DNA of 15,513 bases from Fen-1077 sp964462865 (lineage in GTDB: Bacteria > Chloroflexota > Dehalococcoidia > Dehalococcoidales > RBG-16-60-22). The notes below the pieces were generated by a model that saw nothing but the letters and a program-made list of their open reading frames with translations, searched no databases and had not been told where the DNA came from. Shown piece by piece: positions 6,071-12,026 of this stretch. The DNA is taken from positions 1-15,513 of the forward strand of contig CAYWZO010000042.1 in assembly GCA_964462865.1 (NCBI GenBank). The letters are read 5' to 3'. How positions within the stretch are numbered: the first letter of the stretch is position 1; each line of letters starts with the position of its first letter. The translations under genes were made by a program, and so were the position numbers.

Positions 6071-7427
6071 CGGCTTCTTCCCCGGTTTTCAGAGGATGGG
6101 CGGTATCCGCCAGCAGACTCGGCACGACGCCGCTGACCGGCGCCGCAAGCGGCTCGTGATGTTCCGGCGAACCAGGGTTGCGGTAACGGTAGACCTGCCC
6201 TTCGTAGTTTTTCAATAACAGCTCATCGTCGGTCATCGATAGTACGTAATTTGGCTGCAGAGGCACCTTGCCGCCGCCCTGCACCAGGTCCACCACGAAG
6301 GTCGGTATGGCCAGGCCAGAGGTATATCCCCGCATCCCTTCGATGATTTTGATACCGGTCTCGACCGGCGTCCGGAGGTGCTCGGTGCCCTGCACCTCAT
6401 CACACTGGAAGAGATAATAAGGGCGCACTTTGGCTTTCAGCAGGCCGTGGCACAGCGCGGTGATGGTCTCCACATTATCGTTGATGCCGCGCAGCAACAC
6501 CGTCTGGTTATTGACCGGCACGCCGGCGCGGAGCAGCCGGTCACAGGCCGCCGCCGCTTCCGGAGTGACCTCACGGGGGTGATTGAAGTGGGTATTGAGC
6601 CATATCGGGCCGTATTTGGAAAGCATGTTACATAGCTCGGCATCGATACGCTGCGGCAGCACCACCGGGAACCTTGAGCCGATACGAATGATTTCGATAT
6701 TTTTAACCGCCCGGACTTTAGCGATAATCGCTTCCAGGTGCTCGGTAGAGAGCGTCAGGGGGTCACCTCCGGAGATGATAACGTCCCTGACGGCGGTGTT
6801 CCGGCGCAGGTAGTCCACCATGGCGTCTATCTCGGCTTCGGTACGCACCCAGCCACCGTGCCGCCATTCCCTCTTGCGTGTGCAGTGGCGGCAGAGCATG
6901 GGGCAAATATCGGTGATTACCATCAGCGCCCGGTCCGGGTAGCGTTGCACCAGGCCGGGCACTACGGAGTCCTCCTTCTCGGCGAGCGGGTCTTCAAATC
7001 CCAGACCGCTCATGGCGATTTCCAGGATGGAAGGTACTGCCTGTTTCCTGACGGGGTCATCGGGGTCATCAGGGTTGATAAGCGATAAGTAGTAAGGGGT
7101 GATGGAGAGAGGATAGCGCCTGGCGACCAGCCTTATCTGCGCTTCTTCCTCGGGAGACAACGAAATCAGCTGGCCCAGCCGTTCGACACTGGTAATCCGG
7201 TTACGGAACTGCCATTTCCAATCGTTCCAGCTCATCTCGGGAACATGTCCGAAAGATTTAACTCTATCGGCGGCGGTTTTACCGGGGGGTTCTTCTTCAG
7301 CGTTAAGGGACGTGCAAGTTCTACTGGGAGGCTCTTCTTCGACTTCAACTTTTACCTTGTTCTCGATGGTGAATCTCTCGGGTTGGCTGGCGGTCTGACA
7401 TTTAGCGGCCACCGATAGCGCTTTCAC
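6042..7427 (-). CDS. kamA: Lysine 2,3-aminomutase-type radical SAM/PLP enzyme
   Basis: A 461-aa KamA-family enzyme, predicted to move an alpha-amino group to the beta carbon with [4Fe-4S]-bound S-adenosylmethionine and PLP. The cluster motif is C175-x3-C179-x2-C182 (ICPMLCRHCTRK). GGDPLTL (220-226) is the SAM-binding turn, and Lys387 in GGGKVP matches the PLP lysine. Asp343 (FQCDEVQG) and Asp380 (FVVDLVQGGG) match the two acidic residues that hold the substrate epsilon-amino group in lysine 2,3-aminomutase; glutamate 2,3-aminomutases replace them. Lysine is therefore the likely substrate and beta-lysine the product. Oddities: about 60 extra N-terminal residues, including a repeated EEPP(S/G) segment, and no C-terminal Cys cluster corresponding to the zinc site of clostridial enzyme. 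The GTG start at 7427 has AAGGAG rather far (about 16 nt) upstream; a shorter protein starting near Met65 is possible. First gene of the cluster. Confidence 0.93.
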   Translation of the reverse strand: MKALSVAAKCQTASQPERFTIENKVKVEVEEEPPSRTCTSLNAEEEPPGKTAADRVKSFGHVPEMSWNDWKWQFRNRITSVERLGQLISLSPEEEAQIRLVARRYPLSITPYYLSLINPDDPDDPVRKQAVPSILEIAMSGLGFEDPLAEKEDSVVPGLVQRYPDRALMVITDICPMLCRHCTRKREWRHGGWVRTEAEIDAMVDYLRRNTAVRDVIISGGDPLTLSTEHLEAIIAKVRAVKNIEIIRIGSRFPVVLPQRIDAELCNMLSKYGPIWLNTHFNHPREVTPEAAAACDRLLRAGVPVNNQTVLLRGINDNVETITALCHGLLKAKVRPYYLFQCDEVQGTEHLRTPVETGIKIIEGMRGYTSGLAIPTFVVDLVQGGGKVPLQPNYVLSMTDDELLLKNYEGQVYRYRNPGSPEHHEPLAAPVSGVVPSLLADTAHPLKTGEEADANRVIVRS

Positions 7428-7520
7428 TTTTTCTTTCTCAACTCTCCTTTTTCATGTTGATTTGTTTCAGGAAATCCTAGTTTAAACTGTTTTTTCTACA
7501 ATTACTTGTACTAACTTGAC

Positions 7521-7554
7521 ATTCCTGATATAATATATAGGAATTATAATTCCT
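7521..7554. promoter_or_regulatory. AGGAAT/ATTCCT palindrome, candidate operator
   Basis: The divergent region holds a perfect 16-bp palindrome AGGAATTATAATTCCT at 7539-7554, plus a third half-site ATTCCT at 7521-7526. The outer half-site and the first palindrome half form a second inverted repeat with a 12-bp spacer. The palindrome lies just past the predicted start point of kamA transcription and contains a TATAAT that could serve the divergent regulator gene. This is the expected place for an operator bound by the adjacent winged-helix protein; binding is inferred. Confidence 0.5.
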
Positions 7555-7563
7555 CAATTAATA

Positions 7564-7591
7564 ATTATACATCTTACATGAAAAAAGTCAA
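7564..7591 (-). promoter_or_regulatory. Predicted promoter of the kamA cluster
   Basis: On the minus strand TTGACT (7586-7591) and a perfect TATAAT (7564-7569) are 16 bp apart in a strongly AT-rich segment. Transcription would start near 7557, giving a leader of about 130 nt before the kamA GTG and placing the palindrome at the very start of the transcript. Confidence 0.55.
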
Positions 7592-7660
7592 TAGTTTTAA
7601 GGCCAATATTTATCATAGGAAAATAGTCCTGCGATACTGTTCCCGTAAGGAGGTGTACCC

Positions 7661-7984
7661 ATGCCGGGTTGGAAGTTCCTGACCAATCACGCCCTGGTGC
7701 TTTGCCTGGTCGCCCAACAGCCACGCATCACCGCGCGGGAAATATCTTCGACGATAGGCATCACGGAGAAGGCGACACGCAATATCATTAAAGACCTTGA
7801 AGCCGACGGCTATGTGACCAAAAAGAGGGAAGGGCGGCGTATCAAGTACCGCGTTGACCCGGATATGCCGATCCGCGATGAAACACAGCAGGACAAGGCC
7901 ATCGGCGACCTGCTGGAGATACTGGGCTGGAAGAGACGGAAAAAGAAAGTCCGGGAAGATGTAGTTGTCTCTTCTGCTGGATAA
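7661..7984 (+). CDS. Winged helix-turn-helix transcriptional regulator
   Basis: A 107-aa protein with a MarR/ArsR-like winged-helix domain filling residues about 5-68. Helix-turn-helix ITAREISSTIGITEKATRNI covers residues 23-42, with the recognition helix ending in IIKDLEADGY. The wing is the basic hairpin YVTKKREGRRIKYRV (51-65). A short helical tail ends in a very basic patch (KRRKKKVRE). No ligand-binding domain is visible, so it may sense through dimer or partner contacts. The ATG at 7661 is preceded by AAGGAGGTG at ideal spacing. It is transcribed divergently from the kamA cluster across a palindrome-rich region and has its own terminator. Control of itself and of the cluster is the simplest inference. 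The regulated genes and the effector are unknown. Confidence 0.88.
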   Translation: MPGWKFLTNHALVLCLVAQQPRITAREISSTIGITEKATRNIIKDLEADGYVTKKREGRRIKYRVDPDMPIRDETQQDKAIGDLLEILGWKRRKKKVREDVVVSSAG

Positions 7985-8031
7985 TTAGCAGGGTTCCAGA
8001 AAGAAGACATCCGGGCAATACGGGCAAATAC

Positions 8032-8058
8032 GAGGGGGCGTTTGCTCCCTCTTTTTTT
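8032..8058 (+). terminator. Intrinsic terminator after the regulator gene
   Basis: An 8-bp stem, GAGGGGGC (8032-8039) with GCTCCCTC (8044-8051) including one G-T wobble, has a 4-nt loop and is followed by seven Ts. It ends the single-gene regulator transcript. Confidence 0.9.
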
Positions 8059-8075
8059 ATTCACCGGTAAAATGT

Positions 8076-8104
8076 TTCGCAGACACCCTGAAGTATTATA
8101 TAAT
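8076..8104 (+). promoter_or_regulatory. Candidate promoter of the SDR gene pair
   Basis: TTCGCA (8076-8081, 4/6) and a perfect TATAAT (8099-8104) are 17 bp apart, about 40 bp before the first dehydrogenase start and just after the upstream terminator. Confidence 0.5.
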
Positions 8105-8143
8105 TAGGCCTGCATACTATCATCAAACAATAAGGAGGCGAAT

Positions 8144-8899
8144 ATGGACCTGGGTTTTAAAGGTAAAGTGGCACTGGTGACCGGCGCCGGCAGCCAGATA
8201 GGTTTCGGCAAAGCCATCGCGCTGCTCCTGGCCAGAGAAGGTTGCGACGCCGTCGTCGTCAACGATATCAACCTGGAAGATGCCAAGCAAACAACGGCGG
8301 CAGTCAAGGCGCTGGGATGCAAGTCCATCGCCATCAAGGCCGATGTGACCAGAAAAGCCGAGGTGCAGGCCATGGTCAAGCAGGCACTGGCGGAGTTCAA
8401 AAAAATAGATATCCTGGCCAACGTGGCCGGCGCTATCTTCGGTACGGTTCCTTTTACCGACCAGACGGAAGGCCTCTGGAATAAAGAAATCGACCTTAAT
8501 TTCAAGGGAGTGATGCTGGTCACCCAGGCCGTCATGCCCGGCATGCTCCAGCGCAAATACGGTAAAATTGTCAATATCTCCTCCGGCTCGGTCAGGGCGG
8601 CCTTCGGCGTCTCCATCTACACCATCTCGAAAGGCGCCGTCGAGATATTTACCCGCCACCTGGCCAAGGACGCCATCAGGAATGGCGTTAACGTCAACTG
8701 CGTCTCACCGGGTTGGGCACTGACCAACTTTATCAAAGGCAATAAAGAAGAGGCCGCCACACGCTTTTTACCCTCCACACCGATAGGCCGGGGCACCACT
8801 CCCGAGGACATTGCCAACGCGGTGGCCTTTTTCGCCTCGGACATTTCCAGTGATGTCGTCGGGCAGGTGCTGGACGTGACCGGGGGCTCGACCCTTTAA
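8144..8899 (+). CDS. Short-chain dehydrogenase/reductase (first of a tandem pair)
   Basis: A 251-aa classical SDR oxidoreductase with a full Rossmann fold. The nucleotide-binding loop is TGAGSQIGFG (13-22) and the strand end VVVNDIN has Asp41, which usually favours NAD(H). The cofactor/structure motif reads NVAG (93-96) rather than the usual NNAG. The catalytic set is Asn119, Ser146, Tyr159 and Lys163 (YTISK), and PGWALTN (189-195) follows as in FabG-like enzymes. It is close in length and sequence to the next gene, 43 bp downstream, and each has its own GGAGG ribosome binding site; ATG at 8144 is about 7 nt after AAGGAGG. The two probably work on related hydroxy/keto substrates or form a mixed tetramer. 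Many such genes are annotated fabG or gluconate/glucose dehydrogenase by default; the sequence does not decide. Confidence 0.9.
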   Translation: MDLGFKGKVALVTGAGSQIGFGKAIALLLAREGCDAVVVNDINLEDAKQTTAAVKALGCKSIAIKADVTRKAEVQAMVKQALAEFKKIDILANVAGAIFGTVPFTDQTEGLWNKEIDLNFKGVMLVTQAVMPGMLQRKYGKIVNISSGSVRAAFGVSIYTISKGAVEIFTRHLAKDAIRNGVNVNCVSPGWALTNFIKGNKEEAATRFLPSTPIGRGTTPEDIANAVAFFASDISSDVVGQVLDVTGGSTL

Positions 8900-8942
8900 G
8901 CAGAGATATTCGACCACCATCACTCATTAAAAGGAGGCATTT

Positions 8943-9701
8943 ATGGACCTCGGTTTAGCAGGTAAGATAGCGCTGGTAACCGGCGCCGGCAGTCAGATAG
9001 GTTTCGGCAAGGCTATTTCCCTGACACTGGCCAGAGAGGGCTGCGATATTGCCGTCAACGACATCAACTTCGAAGACGCGCAAAAAACAGTGGCGGAGGT
9101 AAAGGCCCTGGGGCGCAAGGCCATCGCCATCAAGGCCGATGTGACCAAAAAAGCCGAGGTGCAGGCCATGGTCAAGCAGGCACTGGCGGAATTCAAGAAG
9201 ATAGACATCCTGGTCAATAACGCCGGGGCTATGCACAAGCAGGGTGCGTTCCTCGACCAGAAAGAAGAGCTGTGGGATAAAGACCTAAACCTCAACATCA
9301 AGGGCTCCATGCTCTGCGCGCAGGCGGTCCTGCCCGGTATGATTGAACGTAAATACGGCAAGATTATCAATATTTCCTCCAGTGTGGCCAAACAGGCCTT
9401 TCCCGGAGTGTCCACCTACGGCATGTCCAAGGCGGCGATATACGTCTTCACCCGGGGCCTGGCCAAGAGTGTCATCACGCAGGGAATCACGGTGAACAGC
9501 GTGGCCCCAGGGTGGTCGTTGACCAACTTTGATAAAACACCGCCGGAGGAGTTGCTCAAGCGGTTCATACCTGATACGCCCATCGGGAGGGGTACCACGC
9601 CGCAGGACATTGCCAATGCGGTAGCTTTCCTGGCATCGGATATCTCCGGGGATATCGTGGGGCAGGTCATTTGCGTCGACGGCGGGTCGACCATGCAGTA
9701 A
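8943..9701 (+). CDS. Short-chain dehydrogenase/reductase (second of a tandem pair)
   Basis: A 252-aa classical SDR and paralogue of the preceding gene. Motifs: TGAGSQIGFG (13-22), Asp40 at the end of strand 2 (suggesting NAD(H)), the standard NNAG (92-95), catalytic Asn118, Ser145/146, Tyr159 and Lys163 (YGMSK), and APGWSLTN at 188-195. The N-terminal half is nearly the same as its neighbour; a stretch of 70 bp (9121-9190 against 8325-8394) differs at one base. The two differ most in the substrate-facing loops after NNAG and after APG, so they may have diverged in substrate while the cofactor half stayed alike. ATG at 8943 follows AAAGGAGG at good spacing. No intrinsic terminator with a T-run follows, only the AGTACT inverted repeat. 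Confidence 0.92.
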   Translation: MDLGLAGKIALVTGAGSQIGFGKAISLTLAREGCDIAVNDINFEDAQKTVAEVKALGRKAIAIKADVTKKAEVQAMVKQALAEFKKIDILVNNAGAMHKQGAFLDQKEELWDKDLNLNIKGSMLCAQAVLPGMIERKYGKIINISSSVAKQAFPGVSTYGMSKAAIYVFTRGLAKSVITQGITVNSVAPGWSLTNFDKTPPEELLKRFIPDTPIGRGTTPQDIANAVAFLASDISGDIVGQVICVDGGSTMQ

Positions 9702-9704
9702 GAA

Positions 9705-9768
9705 AGTACTATTACATTTGTATCACAAATAGTACTACCTTACTAAGAGGCATATTGACAAAAGTACT
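9705..9768. repeat. AGTACT repeats upstream of and inside the ncRNA promoter
   Basis: AGTACT occurs three times, at 9705-9710, 9731-9736 and 9763-9768. The first two are the ends of a 9-bp inverted repeat (AGTACTATT ... AATAGTACT, 9705-9736). The third lies in the spacer between the -35 and -10 boxes of the RNA promoter. The lack of a T-run after the inverted repeat makes it a poor terminator for the dehydrogenase genes. The arrangement is what a regulator-binding array would look like; no binding protein is known. Confidence 0.5.
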
Positions 9769-9784
9769 AAAGCATGCTTAAAAT
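9755..9784 (+). promoter_or_regulatory. Strong promoter of the structured RNA
   Basis: A perfect TTGACA (9755-9760) and TAAAAT (9779-9784, 5/6) are separated by 18 bp. The predicted start is near 9791, just before the first pairing element of the RNA. The third AGTACT repeat sits in the spacer. Confidence 0.65.
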
Positions 9785-9833
9785 AGGACGAGAAGCTCAA
9801 GACACTACCTGAATTCGCTTCGGGAGGTGTAAC

Positions 9834-9878
9834 ATGAAGCTTCATCGACTCTTCGGAGTCTGGCAGGTGGACTGTTGA
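9834..9878 (+). CDS. Possible 14-codon small reading frame inside the RNA
   Basis: ATG at 9834 follows GGGAGGTG at ideal spacing, in the loop-proximal part of the first hairpins, and reads MKLHRLFGVWQVDC before TGA at 9876-9878. The Shine-Dalgarno bases could be masked by the neighbouring stem. The peptide covers the cUUCGg hairpin and part of the next stem, so codon choice and RNA structure would have to agree. It may be a leader or regulatory peptide, or chance. Confidence 0.25.
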   Translation: MKLHRLFGVWQVDC

Positions 9879-10015
9879 GGCCCTGCCTAGCGTGGGGCAA
9901 GAGGAAAGCGGACCCGGCTCGGTAGGTTGAAAAAGGACCTTATCTGCATAGCAGAGGCCAAGAATGATGGTGTTCATCGCCAAGTGAGTTGGGTCTGTTC
10001 CAGTTAGTCTTGTGG

Positions 10016-10050
10016 GTGGAGGCTGCAGTTAAAGCAGCCTCCACTTTTTT
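10016..10050 (+). terminator. Intrinsic terminator of the structured RNA
   Basis: A perfect 11-bp stem, GTGGAGGCTGC (10016-10026) with GCAGCCTCCAC (10034-10044), has a 7-nt loop and is followed directly by six Ts. It is one of the strongest terminators in the window. Confidence 0.95.
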
Positions 10051-10074
10051 AGGGAAAACCAGTGAAATGACCTC

Positions 10075-10455
10075 TTACGGCTGGGCTTCCTGCGGCGCCA
10101 GACCTGTTTTGTCCATCAGCGCCCGGTAATACTCGGCAATATCTTCGTCGTAGATTTTGCTCTCGGCCTTGATAAAAGGCATCATCAGCGACTCGCGGTA
10201 TATCTTTTCGATATCAGGCAACAGGTTCAACAGGCTATCAGTGGTGTTTTCCGAGGCTGCTTCCGGGTCATCCGTCACCGCGCTTACGGGGAGAACCATC
10301 CTTACTCCGAAAAGGAGCAGGCTGCAAACGGCCATGCCAGCCATGAAACTGATAGCCATCTTCACGATTGTTGTCCCCCAGTCACGCCAGCATGGTATCT
10401 CCATACTGACAAGTCTATTCTGACATACGATGATAAATGCCGATATAAAATTCAT
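10075..10455 (-). CDS. Small membrane-anchored protein of unknown function
   Basis: A protein of up to 126 aa that I do not recognise. One hydrophobic segment (about residues 32-58, with AISFMAGMAVCSLLLFGVRM) is followed by a polar, acidic outer part containing DSLLNLLPDIEKIYRESLMMPF (73-94) and a short charged helix. This looks like a signal anchor or an uncleaved signal peptide, with a small domain outside the membrane. The start is uncertain: the ATG at 10455 has no ribosome binding site. A GTG at 10365, with GGGGGA 8 nt upstream, would give 96 aa starting directly before the hydrophobic stretch; an ATG at 10404 is also possible. It follows glyA on the same strand after 78 bp without a clear terminator between them, so it may be co-transcribed. 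Confidence 0.6.
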   Translation of the reverse strand: MNFISAFIIVCQNRLVSMEIPCWRDWGTTIVKMAISFMAGMAVCSLLLFGVRMVLPVSAVTDDPEAASENTTDSLLNLLPDIEKIYRESLMMPFIKAESKIYDEDIAEYYRALMDKTGLAPQEAQP

Positions 10456-10533
10456 AAAGAAAACGTTAAAGAGAAGTAAAATTAATGTAAAGAATGGTGA
10501 CGGGGGTCCAGTTAAAGAGAATTACGGGCCAGC

Positions 10534-11778
10534 TCAATCATCAATCCCCGTTACGGGAAAACGCCGGCACATCTGCGCTACTTCTCCTCTGACGTTGTCC
10601 AGGGTTTGTTTATCGTCCGGCTGCCGGATGACTTTAACTATCAATGCAGCAACGAGCTTCATTTCCTCTTGGCCAAAGCCGCGTGTGGTCACCGCCGGTG
10701 TACCCAGCCGGATGCCGCTGGTCACCGCCGGAGGACGTGTATCGAAAGGAACCTCATTTTTATTACAAACGATGCCTGCGGTATCAAGCGCTTTAGCGGC
10801 ATGACTGCCGGTGACGCCGGTGGCGGTGAGGTCGACGAGGATAAGGTGATTATCCGTACCGCCGGAAACCAGTCGCAATCCCTGGTTTTGCAGCTCGGCC
10901 GCCAGGGCCCGGGCGTTTTCCAGGATGGATTTCTGATATTCGACAAAAGAGGGCTGCATGGCCTCGTGGAGCGTCACCGCCTTGGCGGCGACGGCATGCA
11001 TCAAGGCTTTGCCCTGGGCTTCCGGGAAAACGGCGGCATCGATGGTGTTAGCCAGTTCCGCCCGGCACAGTATCAGTCCGCCGCTGGTGCCCCGCAGGGT
11101 TTTATGCGTGGTGGTGGTTACCACATCGGCATACGGTATCGGGGTCGGATGCAGGCCTGCGGCTACCAGCCCGGCGATGTGGGCCATGTCCACCATGAGC
11201 CTGGCCCCGACCGAATCGGCGATGCGGCGGAACCGCTCGAAGTCAATAATCCTCGGGTAAGCCGTATACCCCGATACAATGAGCTTCGGTTTATATTCTT
11301 TCGCCAGCCTTTCCACTTCAGGAAAATCGATGCGTTCGGTCTCGCGGTTGACATGGTAATGAATAAATTTGTACGAACGGCCGGAAAAAGTGACCGGAGA
11401 ACCGTGTGTCAAATGACCGCCGTGGGCGAGGTCCATTGCCAGGACGGTATCACCGTACTCCAGCAGAGCGAAGTAGGCAGCCATGTTCGCCTGCGAGCCG
11501 CTGTGCGACTGGACGTTAGCATGCTCGGCGTGAAAAAGCTCTTTAGCGCGTTTGATGGCCAGCTCCTCGATGGTATCCATATTCTCACAGCCTCGGTAAT
11601 AGCGCTGGCCGGGATAGCCCTCGGCGTATTTATAGGTGAGGAACGAGCCCTGGGCCTCCAGCACGGCCTTACTGGCGTAGTTCTCCGAGGCGATAAGGTT
11701 AACCGTATCTCTTGACTTTTGTTGGTCACATTCGATGGCACGGCTTATCTCGGGGTCGGTCTGGCGCAGGAAGCTCAT
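10534..11778 (-). CDS. glyA: Serine hydroxymethyltransferase
   Basis: Interconverts serine and glycine with tetrahydrofolate, supplying one-carbon units; PLP-dependent and cytoplasmic. The full-length family pattern is present: NLIASENYASK near the start, the tyrosines of YKYAEGYPGQRYY, the HGGHLTHG loop, DMAHIAGLVAAG and the PLP-binding THKTLRGTSGG, with Lys226 as the Schiff-base lysine. The C-terminal end GIRLGTPAVTTRGF is standard. Oddity: the motif usually read as FPGxQGGPLMH is FPEAQGKALMH here. Start: a GTG at 11784 is in frame, but ATG at 11778 sits 9 nt after GGAG and gives MSFLRQTD, so it is preferred; the protein is 414 aa. Its promoter faces that of pyrG. Confidence 0.96.
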   Translation of the reverse strand: MSFLRQTDPEISRAIECDQQKSRDTVNLIASENYASKAVLEAQGSFLTYKYAEGYPGQRYYRGCENMDTIEELAIKRAKELFHAEHANVQSHSGSQANMAAYFALLEYGDTVLAMDLAHGGHLTHGSPVTFSGRSYKFIHYHVNRETERIDFPEVERLAKEYKPKLIVSGYTAYPRIIDFERFRRIADSVGARLMVDMAHIAGLVAAGLHPTPIPYADVVTTTTHKTLRGTSGGLILCRAELANTIDAAVFPEAQGKALMHAVAAKAVTLHEAMQPSFVEYQKSILENARALAAELQNQGLRLVSGGTDNHLILVDLTATGVTGSHAAKALDTAGIVCNKNEVPFDTRPPAVTSGIRLGTPAVTTRGFGQEEMKLVAALIVKVIRQPDDKQTLDNVRGEVAQMCRRFPVTGIDD

Positions 11779-11814
11779 ATCCACTATCTCCAGGGGGAAA
11801 TATTTATCAGGTAT

Positions 11815-11843
11815 AGTCTACACTGGCAATTTGAGGGTGTCAA
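11815..11843 (-). promoter_or_regulatory. glyA promoter
   Basis: On the minus strand a perfect TTGACA (11838-11843) is followed after 17 bp by TAGACT (11815-11820, 4/6). The start would be about 30 nt before glyA. Its -35 box is 5 bp from that of the pyrG promoter. Confidence 0.5.
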
Positions 11844-11848
11844 ACCAC

Positions 11849-11878
11849 TTGACAAATTTCAGACTACCTCTCTATAAT
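11849..11878 (+). promoter_or_regulatory. pyrG operon promoter
   Basis: Perfect TTGACA (11849-11854) and perfect TATAAT (11873-11878) are separated by 18 bp. The predicted start near 11885 leaves a leader of about 140 nt before pyrG. A second TTGACA at 11900-11905 has only TATTGT at 15 bp and is a weaker candidate. Confidence 0.7.
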
Positions 11879-11985
11879 TAAAATAAACCCCCACCTGTTT
11901 TGACAGTTTTTTCCTATTTCTATTGTGAATAGTGCAAATACATATCCCAGAGGCACTTGATGGCAGCATCCCGTTTAGATTCCCA

Positions 11986-12007
11986 GGAATAAGACAGGAG
12001 TTATTCC
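11986..12007 (+). promoter_or_regulatory. pyrG: Hairpin in the pyrG leader
   Basis: GGAATAA (11986-11992) pairs with TTATTCC (12001-12007) around an 8-nt loop GACAGGAG, and the stem can extend by two pairs past an A-A mismatch. The loop holds the only AGGAG in the leader, more than 20 nt before the pyrG ATG, too far for normal use. The region just before the ATG is AT-rich with no ribosome binding site. A regulatory role is possible, but nothing in sequence proves it. Confidence 0.35.
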
Positions 12008-12026
12008 AGGTTTATATAAATAAAGT

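Larger units (their letters stand above)
9791..10050 (+). ncRNA. Free-standing structured RNA of unrecognised class
   Basis: About 260 nt with its own promoter and terminator and no same-strand gene following, so it looks like an independent RNA gene. Pairings found by eye: a closing stem CAAGAC (9798-9803) with GTCTTG (10007-10012); CCTGAA/TTCGGG (9808-9813/9819-9824); GACTC-UUCG-GAGTC (9847-9860), a canonical cUUCGg hairpin; GGCAGG/CCTGCC (9862-9867/9882-9887). A 14-bp long-range helix joins 9907-9920 to 9986-9999 (four G-U pairs) and encloses small hairpins TCTGC/GCAGA and GATG/CATC. The start point is inferred from the promoter. It lacks the conserved cores of tmRNA, RNase P RNA, 6S and SRP RNA as I know them, and it does not match a riboswitch class I can recall. 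A 14-codon frame lies inside it. Function unknown. Confidence 0.65.

Noticed and set aside
6042..7427. EpmB (EF-P beta-lysylation) identity for the aminomutase
   Set aside because: No EpmA-like lysyl ligase or EF-P gene is nearby, and the ATP-grasp neighbours point to another use.
7516..7534. TTGACA (7516) with TATAAT (7529) as a + strand promoter
   Set aside because: The boxes are only 7 bp apart, too close for one promoter.
9705..9736. Terminator of the SDR genes
   Set aside because: The inverted repeat is AT-rich and has no T-run; it fits a protein-binding site better.
9901..9916. RNase P RNA-like GAGGAAAG
   Set aside because: Only this short string matches; the matching 3' conserved element and the expected length of 350-400 nt are absent.
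9735..9983. 82-aa minus-strand frame across the structured RNA
   Set aside because: No ribosome binding site or family resemblance, and it runs against the strong promoter and terminator of the RNA.
10606..11715. 369-aa open frame on the + strand
   Set aside because: It is antisense to glyA, whose motifs are unmistakable; the frame is a G+C-driven shadow.
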